A DNA stretch of 64,000 nucleotides from Siphonodentalium dalli (taxonomy: Eukaryota > Mollusca > Scaphopoda > Gadilida > Siphonodentaliidae): assembly GCA_032622095.1 (NCBI GenBank), contig CP136063.1, forward strand, positions 215,095,982 to 215,159,981, in the 5' to 3' direction. The notes under the pieces were generated by a model that saw only the letters and a program-made list of their open reading frames with translations, ran no database searches and was not told the DNA's origin. The translations under genes and the position numbers were made by a program. Shown here in pieces: positions 12,060 through 23,761 of this stretch (positions are counted from its first letter, which is position 1; every line of letters starts with the position of its first letter).

Positions 12060-12560
12060 GGGGGTGCAAATTTAATTTTTATGTTTACCCATACCATAGT
12101 ATGGTAAACATAGTGTCATTGTTCGTCCGTCTGTCTGTCTGTATGTCCGTAGACACTTTACGCATGATAACTCAAATATGTTCTATCTGATCGGAACCAA
12201 ATTTTGTATATGAATTTCTCAGCACAAACGACAGATCGAGTTCGAATATGGGTTTGATCCGACTATTTTAACTGAGTTATGGCCCTTTTTCTAAAAAATA
12301 TTTACTCTTAAAGAAAAAAAAATTTAGATTGAATTCCTTGCTCAATTTAAAAATTAATTAATTAATTAATTAAAAAAATATATAATATTGTTTTTTTTTA
12401 AATAATTAAAAAAACATTTTTTTTAAAGTTAACAAAATTTGAAAAACTAACTGCCAAGGGTACCCTGAGTCACCACACCAAATTTGTTTAAATCGGTCCA
12501 TATCTTGTGTTATGTACTGGTAAATTTGTTTGGAGCGACATTAAATCCAATTCATCAATT
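12060..12560. repeat. dispersed repeat with GTCTGTCTGT core
   Basis: It begins with a small palindrome (CCATACCATAGTATGG), then CGTCCGTCTGTCTGTCTGTA, then segments ending in TGAGTTATGGCCCTTTTT. Relatives occur near 13500-13700, 15400-15620 and 44230/46005. No protein. Family unknown. Confidence 0.45.
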
Positions 12561-13479
12561 CCATCCCATGCCTTTGGACTACTTAGCTATTGATAAGGCT
12601 ATATTATTTTCTGATGTCTCTTATGCCAATGTGCAGATAATCTGATAAAGAAAGCTATGGTATCTAATTTAAAATAAAGATTCAACAATACACATCACAT
12701 GATATTAACAGTAGACTTGGACATCTGTGCTGCCTTGCACAGCTGAAGATATCACTCTACAGATGGTCTGAGGTCACTATAAATGTTATTGGTTTAATAG
12801 AGATGTCAGCTTTCAACATAAACAATACCTGTGATTTGTTGACAGCTCTGCTATATAATTGATATTAATGGGTCAGCAGTGAGGTGGCTTATCTTAATCT
12901 ATATTGTTGGTAGCATTTGATACATTATCATTGTAAACTTAAATTAGACTCTCTTAACCCAAGTATTCCGTGTCCAGGTCACCTTTCACATTTAACTCAA
13001 GGCTGTGGTGGTGCAGCATTACAGATCCTGTACCAGTGCATTCTCTTATATAAATGCGAGTGACCCATCAATTCCAATAATTTGTGTTATGTAAATTTGT
13101 CTATAATAGTACATAACAGTATACTCAATTCAACACCAAAACTCTCATTTATGATTTTGATCATAGTAATTTACTATTGCCAAGGGATGGGTTAACATCT
13201 GCCAATCATGATCGGCCTCTCGTTTAATATTTTATTCTTCCTAACAAATGGTCACGGACAGTTCTAGATATTGAAGCAGTTGCCTATCTTATATAATACA
13301 AGGTGATTTAGATTGATTTGTGTGCCATTGACATGTAATTTGATGGTTAAGGCATGAGAAAAAAGTTTACATGAAAGATTTCCAAATTAAAAAAAAATTG
13401 AGGGGGGGGGGGGGGGACTAAAATTGTGTTGGGAGGTGATGTAAATCAAGCAATTTGTTTATATTGGCCTAAAGGACCA
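12561..13479. other. no gene; A-element fragment
   Basis: A piece of an A element lies at about 13000-13065 (GGTGCAGCATTACAGATCC). Otherwise unique AT-rich DNA with a poly-G run near 13400. Confidence 0.35.
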
Positions 13480-14900
13480 TATAATATTTAAGTTTGAATT
13501 TATTTTTATATGCCCATTTTAAAAATATGACGTATTATTTTATTGTTCTGTCGGTTCACTGTTGGTTTCCAGATGATAACTTTAGATAGTCTCAACTGAA
13601 TGGAATGAAATTTGGTGTGTGAGTTTACTATCACAAAATACAGGTCAAGTTTGAATTCTGGTTCTACCAATTTTTACCAGAGTTATGGCCCTTTGTTGGA
13701 GTTACCACAGCCATATTTTGCCACAGCCTATCGATGGGCTTGTATAATTTTTGATACCCCCACTTTTCGAAGATTGACTTTGTCCTTCTGGGCATATATC
13801 TCAGTCATGGGCTAATGGATGTTAACTATCATAATTGCTTTCAAAAAGAGGGGAACTGAAATGACATTGATCACATTTTCCATTCTAGTGTTATCCTTCT
13901 TGTTCATCTGGATATAAATTTATTTTGTCCATCTGGTCAGATATCTCAGCCATGGGTTATGAATAAAATTTGGTATGGATGTTCACCGTCTTGACTGCTT
14001 TCAAAAGAGTGCCCAATGACGTTGTTGGCATTTTTAGCTCAACATAGCTCAACTTGAGAAAGTCAAGTTTGAGTTATTGACATGGGTTGTCATCTGTCTT
14101 TAATAATATATATGTCTGTCCTTGCCTGGTGCGTCTGCCAACAATTTCTTTTTGCACACCCTACAGGCCACATCTCTCAACCGATCATCACCAAACTTCA
14201 TATGGATCTTCGGGGTGACCTCTAGATGGGAACCATCAATTTTTTTCCAAAATTTGTTAAAAAACATAGCTGCCAACAGCCATTCCGGATTTCTAATTTG
14301 AATCCATCGACACACCCTGCAGCCTGCATTTATTAGAGAAATATTATGAAAATTTACATTTTTGATGAAAAACATGGCCACCGACAGCCATCTTGGATTT
14401 CACTCTTTGCATGACTAAATACTTTTGCACACAATACAGGCCACATCCCTCAACCAATCGTCAGCAAACTTAATATGGATCTTCGGGTGACCACTAGAAG
14501 GGAGACATAATTTTTTTTGATTTTTCATTGAAAAGCATGGCTGCTAGCTTCATCTTAAAGTTTACTCTTTGCATGACTATCCTTTGGCACACCCTGCAGA
14601 CCACATCCCTCATCCAGTTGTCAGCAAATTTAATATGGTTCTTCGAGAAAACCTCTAGATGGGAGTCACTGATTCCATCACACACCCAGCAGTCCACATT
14701 TATTTTTAAATTTACAGGCATGTTTAGGATCACTTTTAGATGGGAATTATTGAATTTGAAAACATTTGATGAAAATCATGGCTGCTGGCAGCCATCTTGG
14801 ATTTTACTCTTTGCATGACTAAATCTTTAACATGCTGTACAGCCAACATTTTTCATCCAATTGATCCCAAACTTCATATGGCTCTTCAGTTTGACCTCTG
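13480..14900. repeat. diverged tandem-like dispersed repeat
   Basis: Blocks of about 180-220 bp recur with strong divergence, each with ACCTCTAGATGGGA, ATGGCTGCTGGCAGCCATCT and TTTGCATGACTAAATC. The ORFs on both strands here (14100-14818) come from the repeat and are not genes. A related block lies at 31370-31790. Confidence 0.55.
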
Positions 14901-14974
14901 GTATTGCTTAAAGATTTAAACTTTCTGCATTCCTTATCGTTCCATTATCTGCAATGTATGATCCCGTAATGTAA

Positions 14975-15100
14975 TGTATGAGGTCCCCAGAGGGTGAATT
15001 TGGTGATGCTAGCCCTGTGTGCTGGATAGCATCTCTCAATTCACCTTCAGGGGACTTCATTCTACAAATGTCAGACACACTATTTCCAGGCTTGCACTTG
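14975..15100. mobile_element. E-type element fragment
   Basis: One foldback half only: GAGGTCCCCAGAGGGTGAA through its complement and TTTCCAGGCTTG. Confidence 0.6.
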
Positions 15101-15703
15101 TTTTGTAATCTGCTGTATGCATGAAAATTCTTGGGCATTGTGTGAGTTTTCCTTCAATATTTTACTTTTCCATGACTGATTCATGATTCAAGTATTCAAA
15201 GTATTTGATTTGAAAAGAAATTCCCAATAGCAGGCTATATGCCCATAAACAAAGGCATATAATTGTGGGGGGAAACCCGCTCCCAGCTAGCAAACTTATC
15301 CACCCCCCCCCCCCTCCCCCAAACCAAAAATGATTAGCTTAAACCACATTCAGGATAGCACTATAGATATCAATCTTGAAAGATCTAAAATTGCATGAGT
15401 TTTTATACCCTCGCTTGAAGATTGGGGGAGATATTTTGGATTTTATTCGACCATCTAGCCAGTAGCCATCCTTCCATTCATCTGTCCAATCTCTTATCCA
15501 CTGGTTGATGGATCTCCATGAAATATGGTATGGATGATCCCCATTTACATGGGCCTCCAGTTGTGCCAAATGCCCTTGTTGCATATTCTGTTCGAGAGTT
15601 ATTCATCTTTGTTTATCTCAAAATGTAAATTTTTGTCCCGTCAACACAAATATGAGAGTTTGATAGTTATTATTTTTGTTTTATCTCAAAATTTTCTTTC
15701 TAT
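15101..15703. other. no gene; poly-C and repeat relics
   Basis: A C-rich run at about 15302-15320 and relics of the 12060-type repeat. Confidence 0.35.
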
Positions 15704-15965
15704 ATAACCCATCATGACTGGAGTTTCCTAATTGTTTGCGAAAACCCGGTGCCAATGCATTCTCTTATATAAACAAGTTACCCAATGGGTGCCTCACATA
15801 TTTAAGAGAATGCATTGGCCTAACAATATTTACCTTGACATTGTAAGCCAGTGCATTTTCTTATATATGCGAGGCTCCTTATGGGAGACATGCATATATA
15901 ACAGAATGCACTGGCACATGATTTTTTATGCTGCACCAGCGCATCTCCTGTTATGAAAGGGTTAA
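15704..15965. mobile_element. A-type MITE
   Basis: Left end eroded (TAACCCATCATGACTGG); right end CTCCTGTTATGAAAGGGTTAA. Two hairpins. Shows the uninterrupted sequence around TGATTTTTTATGCTGCACC. Confidence 0.7.
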
Positions 15966-16160
15966 ACTCGATCCTGGGATTCCATGTCTGTTTTGAAGCC
16001 AGATTTTGGATTCCAAGGAGTAAGGGGGTGGCATTCATAGCTGTATGGGCACCCAAATTTTTAGGGGGGGGGGGGCTGAGATTTTTACCCAAATATTTTT
16101 ACATGATATATATTCATGGTTGTAACACAGCGTTTATATAAAATAGCTTGTATATACTCA

Positions 16161-16325
16161 TACAGTAATGCTCTAATTAATCGACCTCTTAACCAAAGCA
16201 GAATTATGGGTAACTATGGAGAGCTTTCCGATGAATGGCAACAAGCCATATTTCCGACTAAATCCTGAAAAGTTACCCATAATTCTGCTTTGGTTAAGAG
16301 GTCGATTAATTAGAGCATTACTGTA
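16161..16325. mobile_element. B-type foldback MITE, left arm shortened
   Basis: TACAGTAATGCTCTAATTAA to TTAATTAGAGCATTACTGTA. The two ends carry matching variants (CTCTAATTAA/TTAATTAGAG). Confidence 0.8.
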
Positions 16326-16407
16326 TATATATAACAAAATAGATTCAAATTAACCTTAAATATGTATAAATTTGAAGCCCTCCTAGTCCACCTGGCCCAT
16401 ACAGCGA

Positions 16408-16475
16408 CAGTAATGCCCTAATTAATCGACTTCTTAACCACAGCAGAATTTTGGGTAACTTTTCAGGACCTAGCT
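16408..16475 (+). mobile_element. B-type MITE, single-arm fragment
   Basis: Only the first 65 or so bases of the left arm remain, up to AACTTTTCAGGA. Confidence 0.65.
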
Positions 16476-16770
16476 TTAGAATCCAAGCTGTGCCATGCAC
16501 TCATATGGTGCCATGGTGGTACTGGCCTATCTTGACATATATAAATATCAGGACAACAGGATATCAAGACACTACGTCATATCATTTATATTTATACCAT
16601 GTTCACATATTAACAGTCGTGAAAAAAAGTTGTTAATCGTCACTGTAGGTATAAAGGCATGTTGTAGGTATAAAAGTTTCCCATATGGTTTGAACGGAAA
16701 AGTTATATACCTACAGTAGGGTCTACAATGATCATGACCTCTTGTGAAAATATAGCTCCAAGATGACAAG

Positions 16771-17169
16771 TTAACCCTTTACCCAACAAACCGGCCAAAA
16801 CCGGCCAAATAAAGCTTCAACAGCCTAAAATATCTTCGGTCTGTCTCAATAGAACCATACAAATATGGATATCATTGGAACCGGCTCCTTGACCACATTG
16901 TGATAGTTACAGTTAGCCCTGTGCCAATGCATTCTCTTATATATGCAAGTCGACCATAGGTCGCCTCGCATATATAAGAGAATGCATTGGCCTAAAAAAA
17001 AAAAAAATTTAACACTTTTTACCATTTGTTCTTACATTCTTTAACAATTTTATAATTTTTAATGTGTTAAGCCAATGCATTCTCTTATATATGCGAGGCG
17101 ACCTATGGTCGACTTGCATATATAAGAGAATGCATTGGCACAGGGCCCTTCTGTTGGGTAAAGGGTTAA
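16771..17169 (+). mobile_element. A1-type TTAA MITE, complete
   Basis: TTAACCCTTTACCCAACA to TGTTGGGTAAAGGGTTAA, two opposed hairpins, linker rich in A and T. Confidence 0.85.
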
Positions 17170-17399
17170 TAAACAAAACATCAAGTTATACTTGTGACAT
17201 CTGTGACAGTGTGATATTATGTGACCAAAAAAATGTCATCATAAATTTCAATAGCTTTTTTTTACACTTTCACAATTCCCTCAGGTTTCATATCCCTTCG
17301 CCAGGTAAGTACTAATGTACTGCGGGGTCCACAAGTGTTGAAATGTTCAATGTTTTAAGTTCTAACTTTCTAATATGATACTTATTGGTAGGATCATGG

Positions 17400-17530
17400 T
17401 ATAAAAAATATACACACGTAGTGTTTTTGAATACCAAATTTACACCACTCGCTAAAGCTTGTGCGGTAAATCATCAATCCCAATTGTGGTGTAAATTTGG
17501 TATTCAGAAACACTATGTGTGTATTCTATA
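17400..17530. repeat. inverted repeat of unknown family
   Basis: Left arm with AATACCAAATTTACACCA and right arm with TGGTGTAAATTTGGTATTC, arms about 42 bases, spacer about 40. The + frame continuing to 17675 has no recognised domain. Confidence 0.5.
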
Positions 17531-17766
17531 TATCGATATGGTTTCCCAAACTCGAATGACAACCAATGCCATTGACCAAGTTGGTATTTCCATTCTTGAT
17601 AAAAGTGATGGAAGGGGAATAATCCTAAATGTTTTAGATGCCATGGGCTCCATTTTGATCAGAGATTCTAGTTAGAGTTGTCTACCATTATTCATATTCT
17701 CGACTTGTTGCTTGATCAACAGAAATTTGGAAATGAAATGGCAAACACCAAGATTGCAGTCTGAAG

Positions 17767-18208
17767 CAAGCCTGAGTTTAGTGTGCCTGTCATTTGCAGA
17801 ATCAGGTCCCCAGAGGGTGAATTTAGTGATGCTACAATCACTAAATTAACCCTCTGGGGACCTCATTCTGCTTAGGCCTGATCTTTTCTGGGAAAGTTTC
17901 TTTATTATTAAATATCTATAGAAATTTCTTCACATAGATTTCTATTTCTTTTTTTGTTTAGTTTTCTCTATACATGTATCCCCAAATTGGCAGACGACTC
18001 TGCATAATCGAGGTTCCCAATGGGTGTACATCACAATATTCACCATTTGGTAACTTCAATCTGAGTCTATGTCAGATGAGGCCTAAGCAGAATGAAGTCC
18101 CCAGAGGGTGAATTTAGTGATGCTAGCCTGCTATGTAGGATAGCATCACTAAATTCACCCTCTGGGGACTTCATTCTGCAAATGACAGGCACACTAAACT
18201 CAGACTTG
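17767..18208. mobile_element. E-type long foldback element
   Basis: CAAGCCTGAGTTTAGTGTG to CACACTAAACTCAGACTTG, near-perfect inverted ends, with the GTGAATTTAGTGATGCTA block in both halves. Confidence 0.8.
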
Positions 18209-18240
18209 GTCTGAAGTGCTTTGTTCCTGATCCAACTTAT

Positions 18241-18456
18241 GCAGTAATGCTCTATATAATCGACTTCTTAACCACAGCAGAATTATGGGTAACTTTTCAG
18301 GATTTAGTCGGAAATATGGCTTGTTGCCATTCATCGGAAAGCTCTCCCCGAGAGCTTTCCGATGAATGCCAACAAGCCATATTTCCGACTAAATCCTGAA
18401 AAGTTACCCATAATTCTGATGTGGTTAAGAAGTCGATTACTTAGAGCATTACTGTA
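18241..18456. mobile_element. B-type foldback MITE
   Basis: Complete, with AACTTTTCAGG in the left arm matched by CCTGAAAAGTT in the right arm; fold at CTCTCCCCGAGAG. Confidence 0.8.
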
Positions 18457-18621
18457 TATATTGATATTGAGAAAGATTTATGATTTGCAATATTAGAATT
18501 AGAATATTTATGTTGAACATAAACTCTTTTACAATTCTGTTAATATAACACAAATAAACACCTTACATTCACAATGTTTGAAACATTTCTCGGTGAAATT
18601 CATTTTGAAATACCCTGACCT

Positions 18622-18873
18622 TTAACCCTTTCTATACAAAATGAATTCTCCCACTCAGTTATAAAGCTGTATATTGGAATGGACTATAATTAATTTGGAT
18701 GGGGGGTTCAGGTTATATATGCAGACAACAGACAGAAAAAAACAGATAATACAAGAGCAGAAGGAATCCTATTTATTGGAGGGAAATGGTCAGATAATAA
18801 GTTTTAACAACTTACTATCTGAACATTTCCTGAGGGAACAACTCTTCAATGAGTATTTAGTATAGAAAGGGAT
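18622..18873. mobile_element. D-type TTAA MITE
   Basis: TTAACCCTTTCTATACAAAA to TAGTATAGAAAGGGATAA; the right TTAA has one change. Confidence 0.75.
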
Positions 18874-19067
18874 AATGATATGAATTTTGTTTCTATCCAA
18901 ATTTGTGTGGCAAGAATATATAAAATGTACGTGTAAGTTTAAAAAAAAAATCTCTTCTAATCACTCTTCTAATGGCTTAATGATTCGACAACACAAATGA
19001 CTGAAATAAAAACAATTCCAGTTTTTATAAACATTGACCATTTTGTGTTGGTGTCCACAAATTACTA

Positions 19068-19583
19068 TTAACCCTCCCATGACTGGAGCATCTTGAAATT
19101 TTGCGAAAACGCGGTGCCAAGTATTCTCTTATATATGAGTCTCTATAGGGAGCCTTGCATATATCAGAGAATGCATTGGCCTATGGGAGACTCGCTTTAT
19201 GTAACAATATTTACCTCGACTTTGTAAGCCAGTGCATTCTCTTATATAAGCAAGGTTCCCTATGGGATACTTGCGTATATAAGAGAATGCCCTGGCACAT
19301 GATCTTTAACCCTTTGAGTGCCAGGTCCGATTTTTGTATCAACCCATATACACTGTGCCAATGCATTCTCTTATATATGCGAGTCGACCATAGGTCGCCT
19401 CGCATATATAAGAGAATGCATTGGCCTAACATTTTTTTTTTTTTACAATTTTTTACAATTTTAATAATTTATTCTTATATTCTTTAACAGACTTATTTTG
19501 TAGGTTTAGGGCCGATTAGATCGGCTCCTGGCACTCAAAGGGTTAATGCTACACAAGTGCAGCTCCTGTTATGAAAGGGTTAA
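19068..19583. mobile_element. A-type MITE split by a C element
   Basis: TTAACCCTCCCATGACTGG to CTCCTGTTATGAAAGGGTTAA. Interrupted at the TTAA of GATCTTTAATGCT, the same position used in the copy at 10677. Confidence 0.75.
19306..19546. mobile_element. C-type TTAA MITE, nested in A
   Basis: TTAACCCTTTGAGTGCCAGG to CCTGGCACTCAAAGGGTTAA, with the hairpin in the middle. Orientation is opposite to the copy at 10770. Confidence 0.85.
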
Positions 19584-19744
19584 TAAATACCCATATACCC
19601 TGTGCCAATGCATTCTCTTATATATGCGAGTCGACCATAGGTCGCCTCGCATATATAAGAGAATGCATTGGCCTAACATTTTTTTTTTTTTTTTTTTTTT
19701 TTTACAATTTTAATAATTTATTATTATGGCACTCAAAGGGTTAA
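19580..19744. mobile_element. C-type MITE, truncated
   Basis: Shares the TTAA with the previous A element, starts inside the family at ACCCATATACCCTGTGCC and ends GCACTCAAAGGGTTAA. Confidence 0.65.
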
Positions 19745-19816
19745 GGAGTCGATTATTAGGGCATTACTGCAGCTCTATGTCTTCTCTTGTCAGGATGTTT
19801 AGAGTATTACTGTACC
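19745..19816 (-). mobile_element. B-type MITE end fragments before an exon
   Basis: Two right-end pieces: GGAGTCGATTATTAGGGCATTACTG and TTTAGAGTATTACTGTA. The second ends 14 bases upstream of the first exon base at 19830. Confidence 0.55.
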
Positions 19817-19829
19817 GCATGTATTGCAG

Positions 19830-20181
19830 GATGATGATGCGAACAGTGAGAAGGAGCCAATGGACCTAGAAGAGGACCTCACCACTGCCATCAAGGACCA
19901 CATCGGCAAGAAAAACCAGGACCCGTCTGTCGCCGCACCAGCATTAACACAGAACCAGATGGAGATTCTGGAGCTGGAGATGAGGGCGCGAGCAATCAGA
20001 GCAATGCTAAGGGTGCAAGAGAAGAAGGAGGATAACGTGGCATCGGAGGTGGCAAGTCAGCTTTCAGAGGGCGAGGTCACAAACATCACTGATGAGTCTG
20101 TCTCGAGTCACGGGAATGCTGACGATAAAGAGGATATACATTCAAATGATGCATCCAAGGATGATGCAAAGGCTGAGGAAG
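19830..20181 (+). CDS. CAAP1-like exon with conserved motif
   Basis: The acceptor is TGTATTGCAG|GATGAT and the donor GAGGAAG|GTGATT. The exon is 352 bases: 117 codons plus one base. It opens with an acidic run (DDDANSEKEPMDLEEDL), then the helical motif EILELEMRARAIRAML at about residues 48-63 of the exon, then a Glu/Ser/Asp-rich stretch. The motif is the reason for the CAAP1 assignment. Codon use here is richer in G and C than the surrounding intron, as expected for real coding sequence. No start codon is required because the exon is internal, with phase 0 at its 5' side. Confidence 0.75.
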
Positions 20182-20234
20182 GTGATTATTTTAATATTAT
20201 TGTAATCATCATACCACCCCCCCCCCCCCCCCCC

Positions 20235-20648
20235 CAAGCCTGCAAATAATGTGTCTGTCATTTTCAGAATGAGGTCCCCCGAGGGTGAATTTAGTGATAC
20301 TAGACCCTCTGGGCACCTCAATCTGCTTAGGCCTCAACTGCTATGGGAGACCTAGGATCAGATTGAATTTCCCTAGTTGAAGTTGGAGATGCATGTTCAC
20401 CCATTATTCACCTCGATTATGCATTTTATCTTCTGCAAATTAGGGGATATGGAAACTTCCCAGAAGGGAAAAAGTAACTGAAAACAATGTTAACTTGAGA
20501 CTATAGATACTTCCCACAAGATGAGGCCAAAGCAAAATAAGGTCCCAAGAGTGTGAATTTAGTAATGCTAGCCCACTCACTGTAGAGGGTAGCGTCACTA
20601 AATTCACCTTCTTGGGACCTCAGTCTGCAAATGACTATTTTAAGACTT
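20235..20648. mobile_element. E-type long foldback element
   Basis: CAAGCCTGCAAATAATGTG to TTTTAAGACTTG; contains CTCGATTATGCATTTTATC in the middle as in other copies. Confidence 0.7.
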
Positions 20649-20686
20649 GTCCCCCCTCATCCCCCCCACATCTTTGTCAGACAGAT

Positions 20687-20800
20687 ACAGTAATGCCCTA
20701 AGTAATCGACTCCTTAACCACAGCAGAATTATGGGTAACTTTTCACAATTTAGTCGGAAATATGGCTTGTTGCCATTCATCGGAAAGCTCTCGGGGAGTA
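20687..20800 (+). mobile_element. B-type MITE, left half only
   Basis: The left arm is intact from TACAGTAATGCCC to the fold (GGAAAGCTCTC); the right arm is absent. Confidence 0.75.
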
Positions 20801-21042
20801 TGTTTGAATCCCCAGGCCACGTTATATTCAACATGTTCTATAGTACATACCATTTGAAAGAGGATGCTCCAAAGCATTGTATTATCAACTTATCCGGTGG
20901 AATAAACTGTGAGCTTGTTGATTTTGCTGAGTATTATGTATGATATAACCTTTTCTTTACTAAATACTCATTAACCCTTTGAGTGCCAGGGGCCGATCTC
21001 ATCGGCCCTAAACCTACAAAACAAAATAAGTCTGTTAAAGAA

Positions 21043-22336
21043 CAGCGTTCACGCTGGACCGAAAAAAACTTTAGCCAAAAGTTTAGCCAAATGAAAATTT
21101 TATTAGCCAAATGAAAAAAACTTTAGCCAAATGTTTTTTGGCCAAATTAAAAAAAACTTTGGCCAAATTAAATCATCGTTTTCTGGTCGGTTCACAATTA
21201 ATGACTAAAACGTAAAATCTAACAGACACAGGTAAAATACACAATAATTTAAATAATTTTTATGAACTAGAAGTATTTTTTATATATATCATTTATTACA
21301 AATTTATTAATCTTTATTGTCCTTAATGTCATTATTTTGTTTGTTTTATATCAATATCTTTTTTTAAATCATTAAATATTTATCCTTGCGAAAATATCTA
21401 AGTGACATCTGGAAACTAATAACTTAATATTGTTACGCCATTATCAAATTACAATCTGTCATAAAAGCATGCATATTATTTTGTCCGTATCGGTATTGAC
21501 GACAAATAGCCACAAAATATCTGTCGTGATTCACATTTGGCTGATTAAGCTATTGTCTTACACTTGGTGCTCATAAACCTTGACCGACATAAATACAATG
21601 TCATCATAAACATGCATTGTGCGGGAGTCCCGTGAGTGACCAGACAGACAATGGGATTAAATGTAAAATAATAACTTTTTGCTGTTTCGTGCAGAATGAC
21701 GTAATTTTTCTCCAGATTAAAACAGCCTGTTACGAACAAATTGCTTATATACCAGCGTCAATGCACACTTTACAAAATATTGCTTTCTTCACATTGTCAT
21801 GATTCAACCACGGTCGGTTTAATGTCCATGCGTCTTTGAATGTCCGTCTTGTGAAAACTAAAGATGATTGCATATCACTGTGTGATCGCTTGGTTGATAG
21901 AGTTGTCGATCGGGTTTCCCTTTGTACTGTCCGCGATCGGGTTTCCCTTTGTACAGTCGGCAATATATTCCCACTTTCGATATTTTCGGACTAGATCGTT
22001 CACATCACAGAATTGAAAACCCACTTGCCAAAATTTATGTTAGATTTGGAAATAAAAATATGTTTACTGTACACTAAATGTTAGAGCTTACCTTTTGCTG
22101 TTACGGAACGATATTTCATAAGTACGAAATTAATGAAATACTTTCGTCACCTAACTTCGTCTTGAATGTCGATCTATTGAGCGCTTTTATGAATTAGCTT
22201 TCTGACTCCATGCTTTCAGTCTCCATTTGGGGTAAAACAAAGTTTAGCCAAAAGTTTAGCCAAATGAAATTTTTATTAGCCAAATTCGAAAAAGATTAGC
22301 CATTGGCTAATTTGGCTACCGACAGCGTGAACACTG
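21043..22336. mobile_element. non-autonomous hAT element 1
   Basis: Ends are CAGCGTTCACGCTG and CAGCGTGAACACTG (inverted, one mismatch). The 8-bp target duplication TTAAAGAA is exact at 21035-21042 and 22337-22344. CAG ends with an 8-bp duplication are diagnostic of hAT. Subterminal sequence repeats TTTAGCCAAA on both sides. About 1.29 kb; no transposase ORF. The ORFs inside (21545-21963) show no known domain. Confidence 0.85.
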
Positions 22337-22412
22337 TTAAAGAATATAAGAATAAATTATTAAAATTGTAAAAAATTGTAAAAAAAAAAAAAAAAAATTG
22401 TTAGGCCAATGC

Positions 22413-23284
22413 CAGGGACCAGCCGAGATGGCGACGTGGGCGACTTCTTCGCCCTAGCACCGTCCGCTTCACTTATTTTTGCAGTCGGGCGAAGTTCAAG
22501 TCGCCCTGAAAATTCCAAAGTTGACTGACGAAAATCCGCAACATTCCCCAAATAATTTATGATAATTTACAACTGTCAACAGTGATTGCACACAATACTC
22601 CACTATCAGGGTGTTGTAAAACAATTAACACCTGTATTGCTCCAATCTGGAAGCATGTTGACAACGGAGTCTGATTACTGGCAGCTGTTAAAACATCGTC
22701 GGGCCTCAAATGTTAATCTGGTTGTTGTGATTTTTAGATTACCGTGATTACCACACCTTACAATGAAGATTACAACTCACAGCTCTCACAATGTGTCAGT
22801 TCATCACTCCCTCTATGGAGTTTGGTTAAAGAAATTTAAAAACAAATTCATTTGTGAAGCATATTAAATTTTCAAACGGGATTACTAATAGAGCGCAGTG
22901 AAAGTGTTCATGATTTCGTTTCGTTTCGGTTATATAAATATTGTTGGCATTTTTAAAAACCCGAAAAATATGAAATAAAATCTTGTCATTCTCCCACAAT
23001 TACGATATAAAATGCTGCTATCCTCTCACAATTATGTTTGGGTATTATTAATAGTTATTAGGGTCATGAAGTGAACATAAAGACTCCATATTTCAACCAT
23101 TGTTTCATAAGTTTAATTGACATATTACATCTCTCCTATTTTCGTTCTATAGCGACTCCTGTCGTAGTACTGTTCAATTTAAGTTTTGTAGACTCACTTC
23201 GCCCTATAGAACGGCCACTTCGCCTTATTTTGATAGTAGGGCGAAGTCATTTCGCCCTGAAAATATGGTCTAGGCTGGTCCCTG
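22413..23284. mobile_element. non-autonomous hAT element 2
   Basis: Perfect inverted ends CAGGGACCAGCC and GGCTGGTCCCTG. The 8-bp duplication GCCAATGC is exact at 22405-22412 and 23285-23292; it lies at the very start of the C element's hairpin. Subterminal repeats of GGGCGAAGT and TCGCCCTGAAAAT. 872 bp, no transposase. Confidence 0.9.
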
Positions 23285-23761
23285 GCCAATGCATTCTCTT
23301 ATATATGCGAGGCGACCTATGGTCGACTCGCATATATAAGAGAATGCATTGGCACAGGGTATATGGGTTGATACAAAAATCGGACTTGGCACTCAAAGGG
23401 TTAACGAGTAGTTCCCTTATGAAATGTTGAGCAACAAATGACCATATGTGGTTTGCTGAACTTATTATCTGAACATTCCCCACCAATTAAAAATTGAAAT
23501 CCATTCGCATTTGTGTTATCTTTTCGTCTGTCTGCCATCTGCTTACATTTCCTGATCACCCTTCCAAATGAATAATAGACCATTCCCATTTATATGTGTG
23601 GTATAATCCATTTAGTATAGAAGGGTTTAAACTAATCCGCGTTGTTTTGATGTGCACCTTCATTTAAGCAGCACTTCTATAATTATTATATTTGATTATT
23701 GGTTTAATTTGGAAAATCTGACAAACAGCAGTGTGAATCCTGGTCTAAAATAACCAATATC

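Larger units (their letters stand above)
20971..23404. mobile_element. C-type MITE, middle layer, carries two hAT insertions
   Basis: TTAACCCTTTGAGTGCCAGG to TTGGCACTCAAAGGGTTAA. Without the two hATs it is about 250 bp, like the other C copies. Confidence 0.85.
20945..23630. mobile_element. D-type MITE, outer layer of nested cluster
   Basis: The left part (TAACCTTTTCTTTACTAAAT..CTCA) and the right part (CGAGTAGTTCCCTTATGAAA...AGAAGGGTTTAA) are halves of one D element separated by the C element. Joining at the TTAA restores the D sequence seen at 10224. Confidence 0.75.

Noticed and set aside
14100-14818. Overlapping ORFs with Cys-Arg-Val-Cys words
   Set aside because: Generated on both strands by the diverged dispersed repeat.
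17385-17675. 96-residue + strand ORF
   Set aside because: Its first half is an inverted repeat and no domain is recognisable.
1-19829. Upstream CAAP1-domain exons
   Set aside because: Looked for the conserved domain between splice sites and found nothing convincing; they may lie left of the window or be too short to see.
20795-20825. tRNA B-box-like GTTTGAATCCCC
   Set aside because: Single word at the broken end of a B element; no A box upstream.
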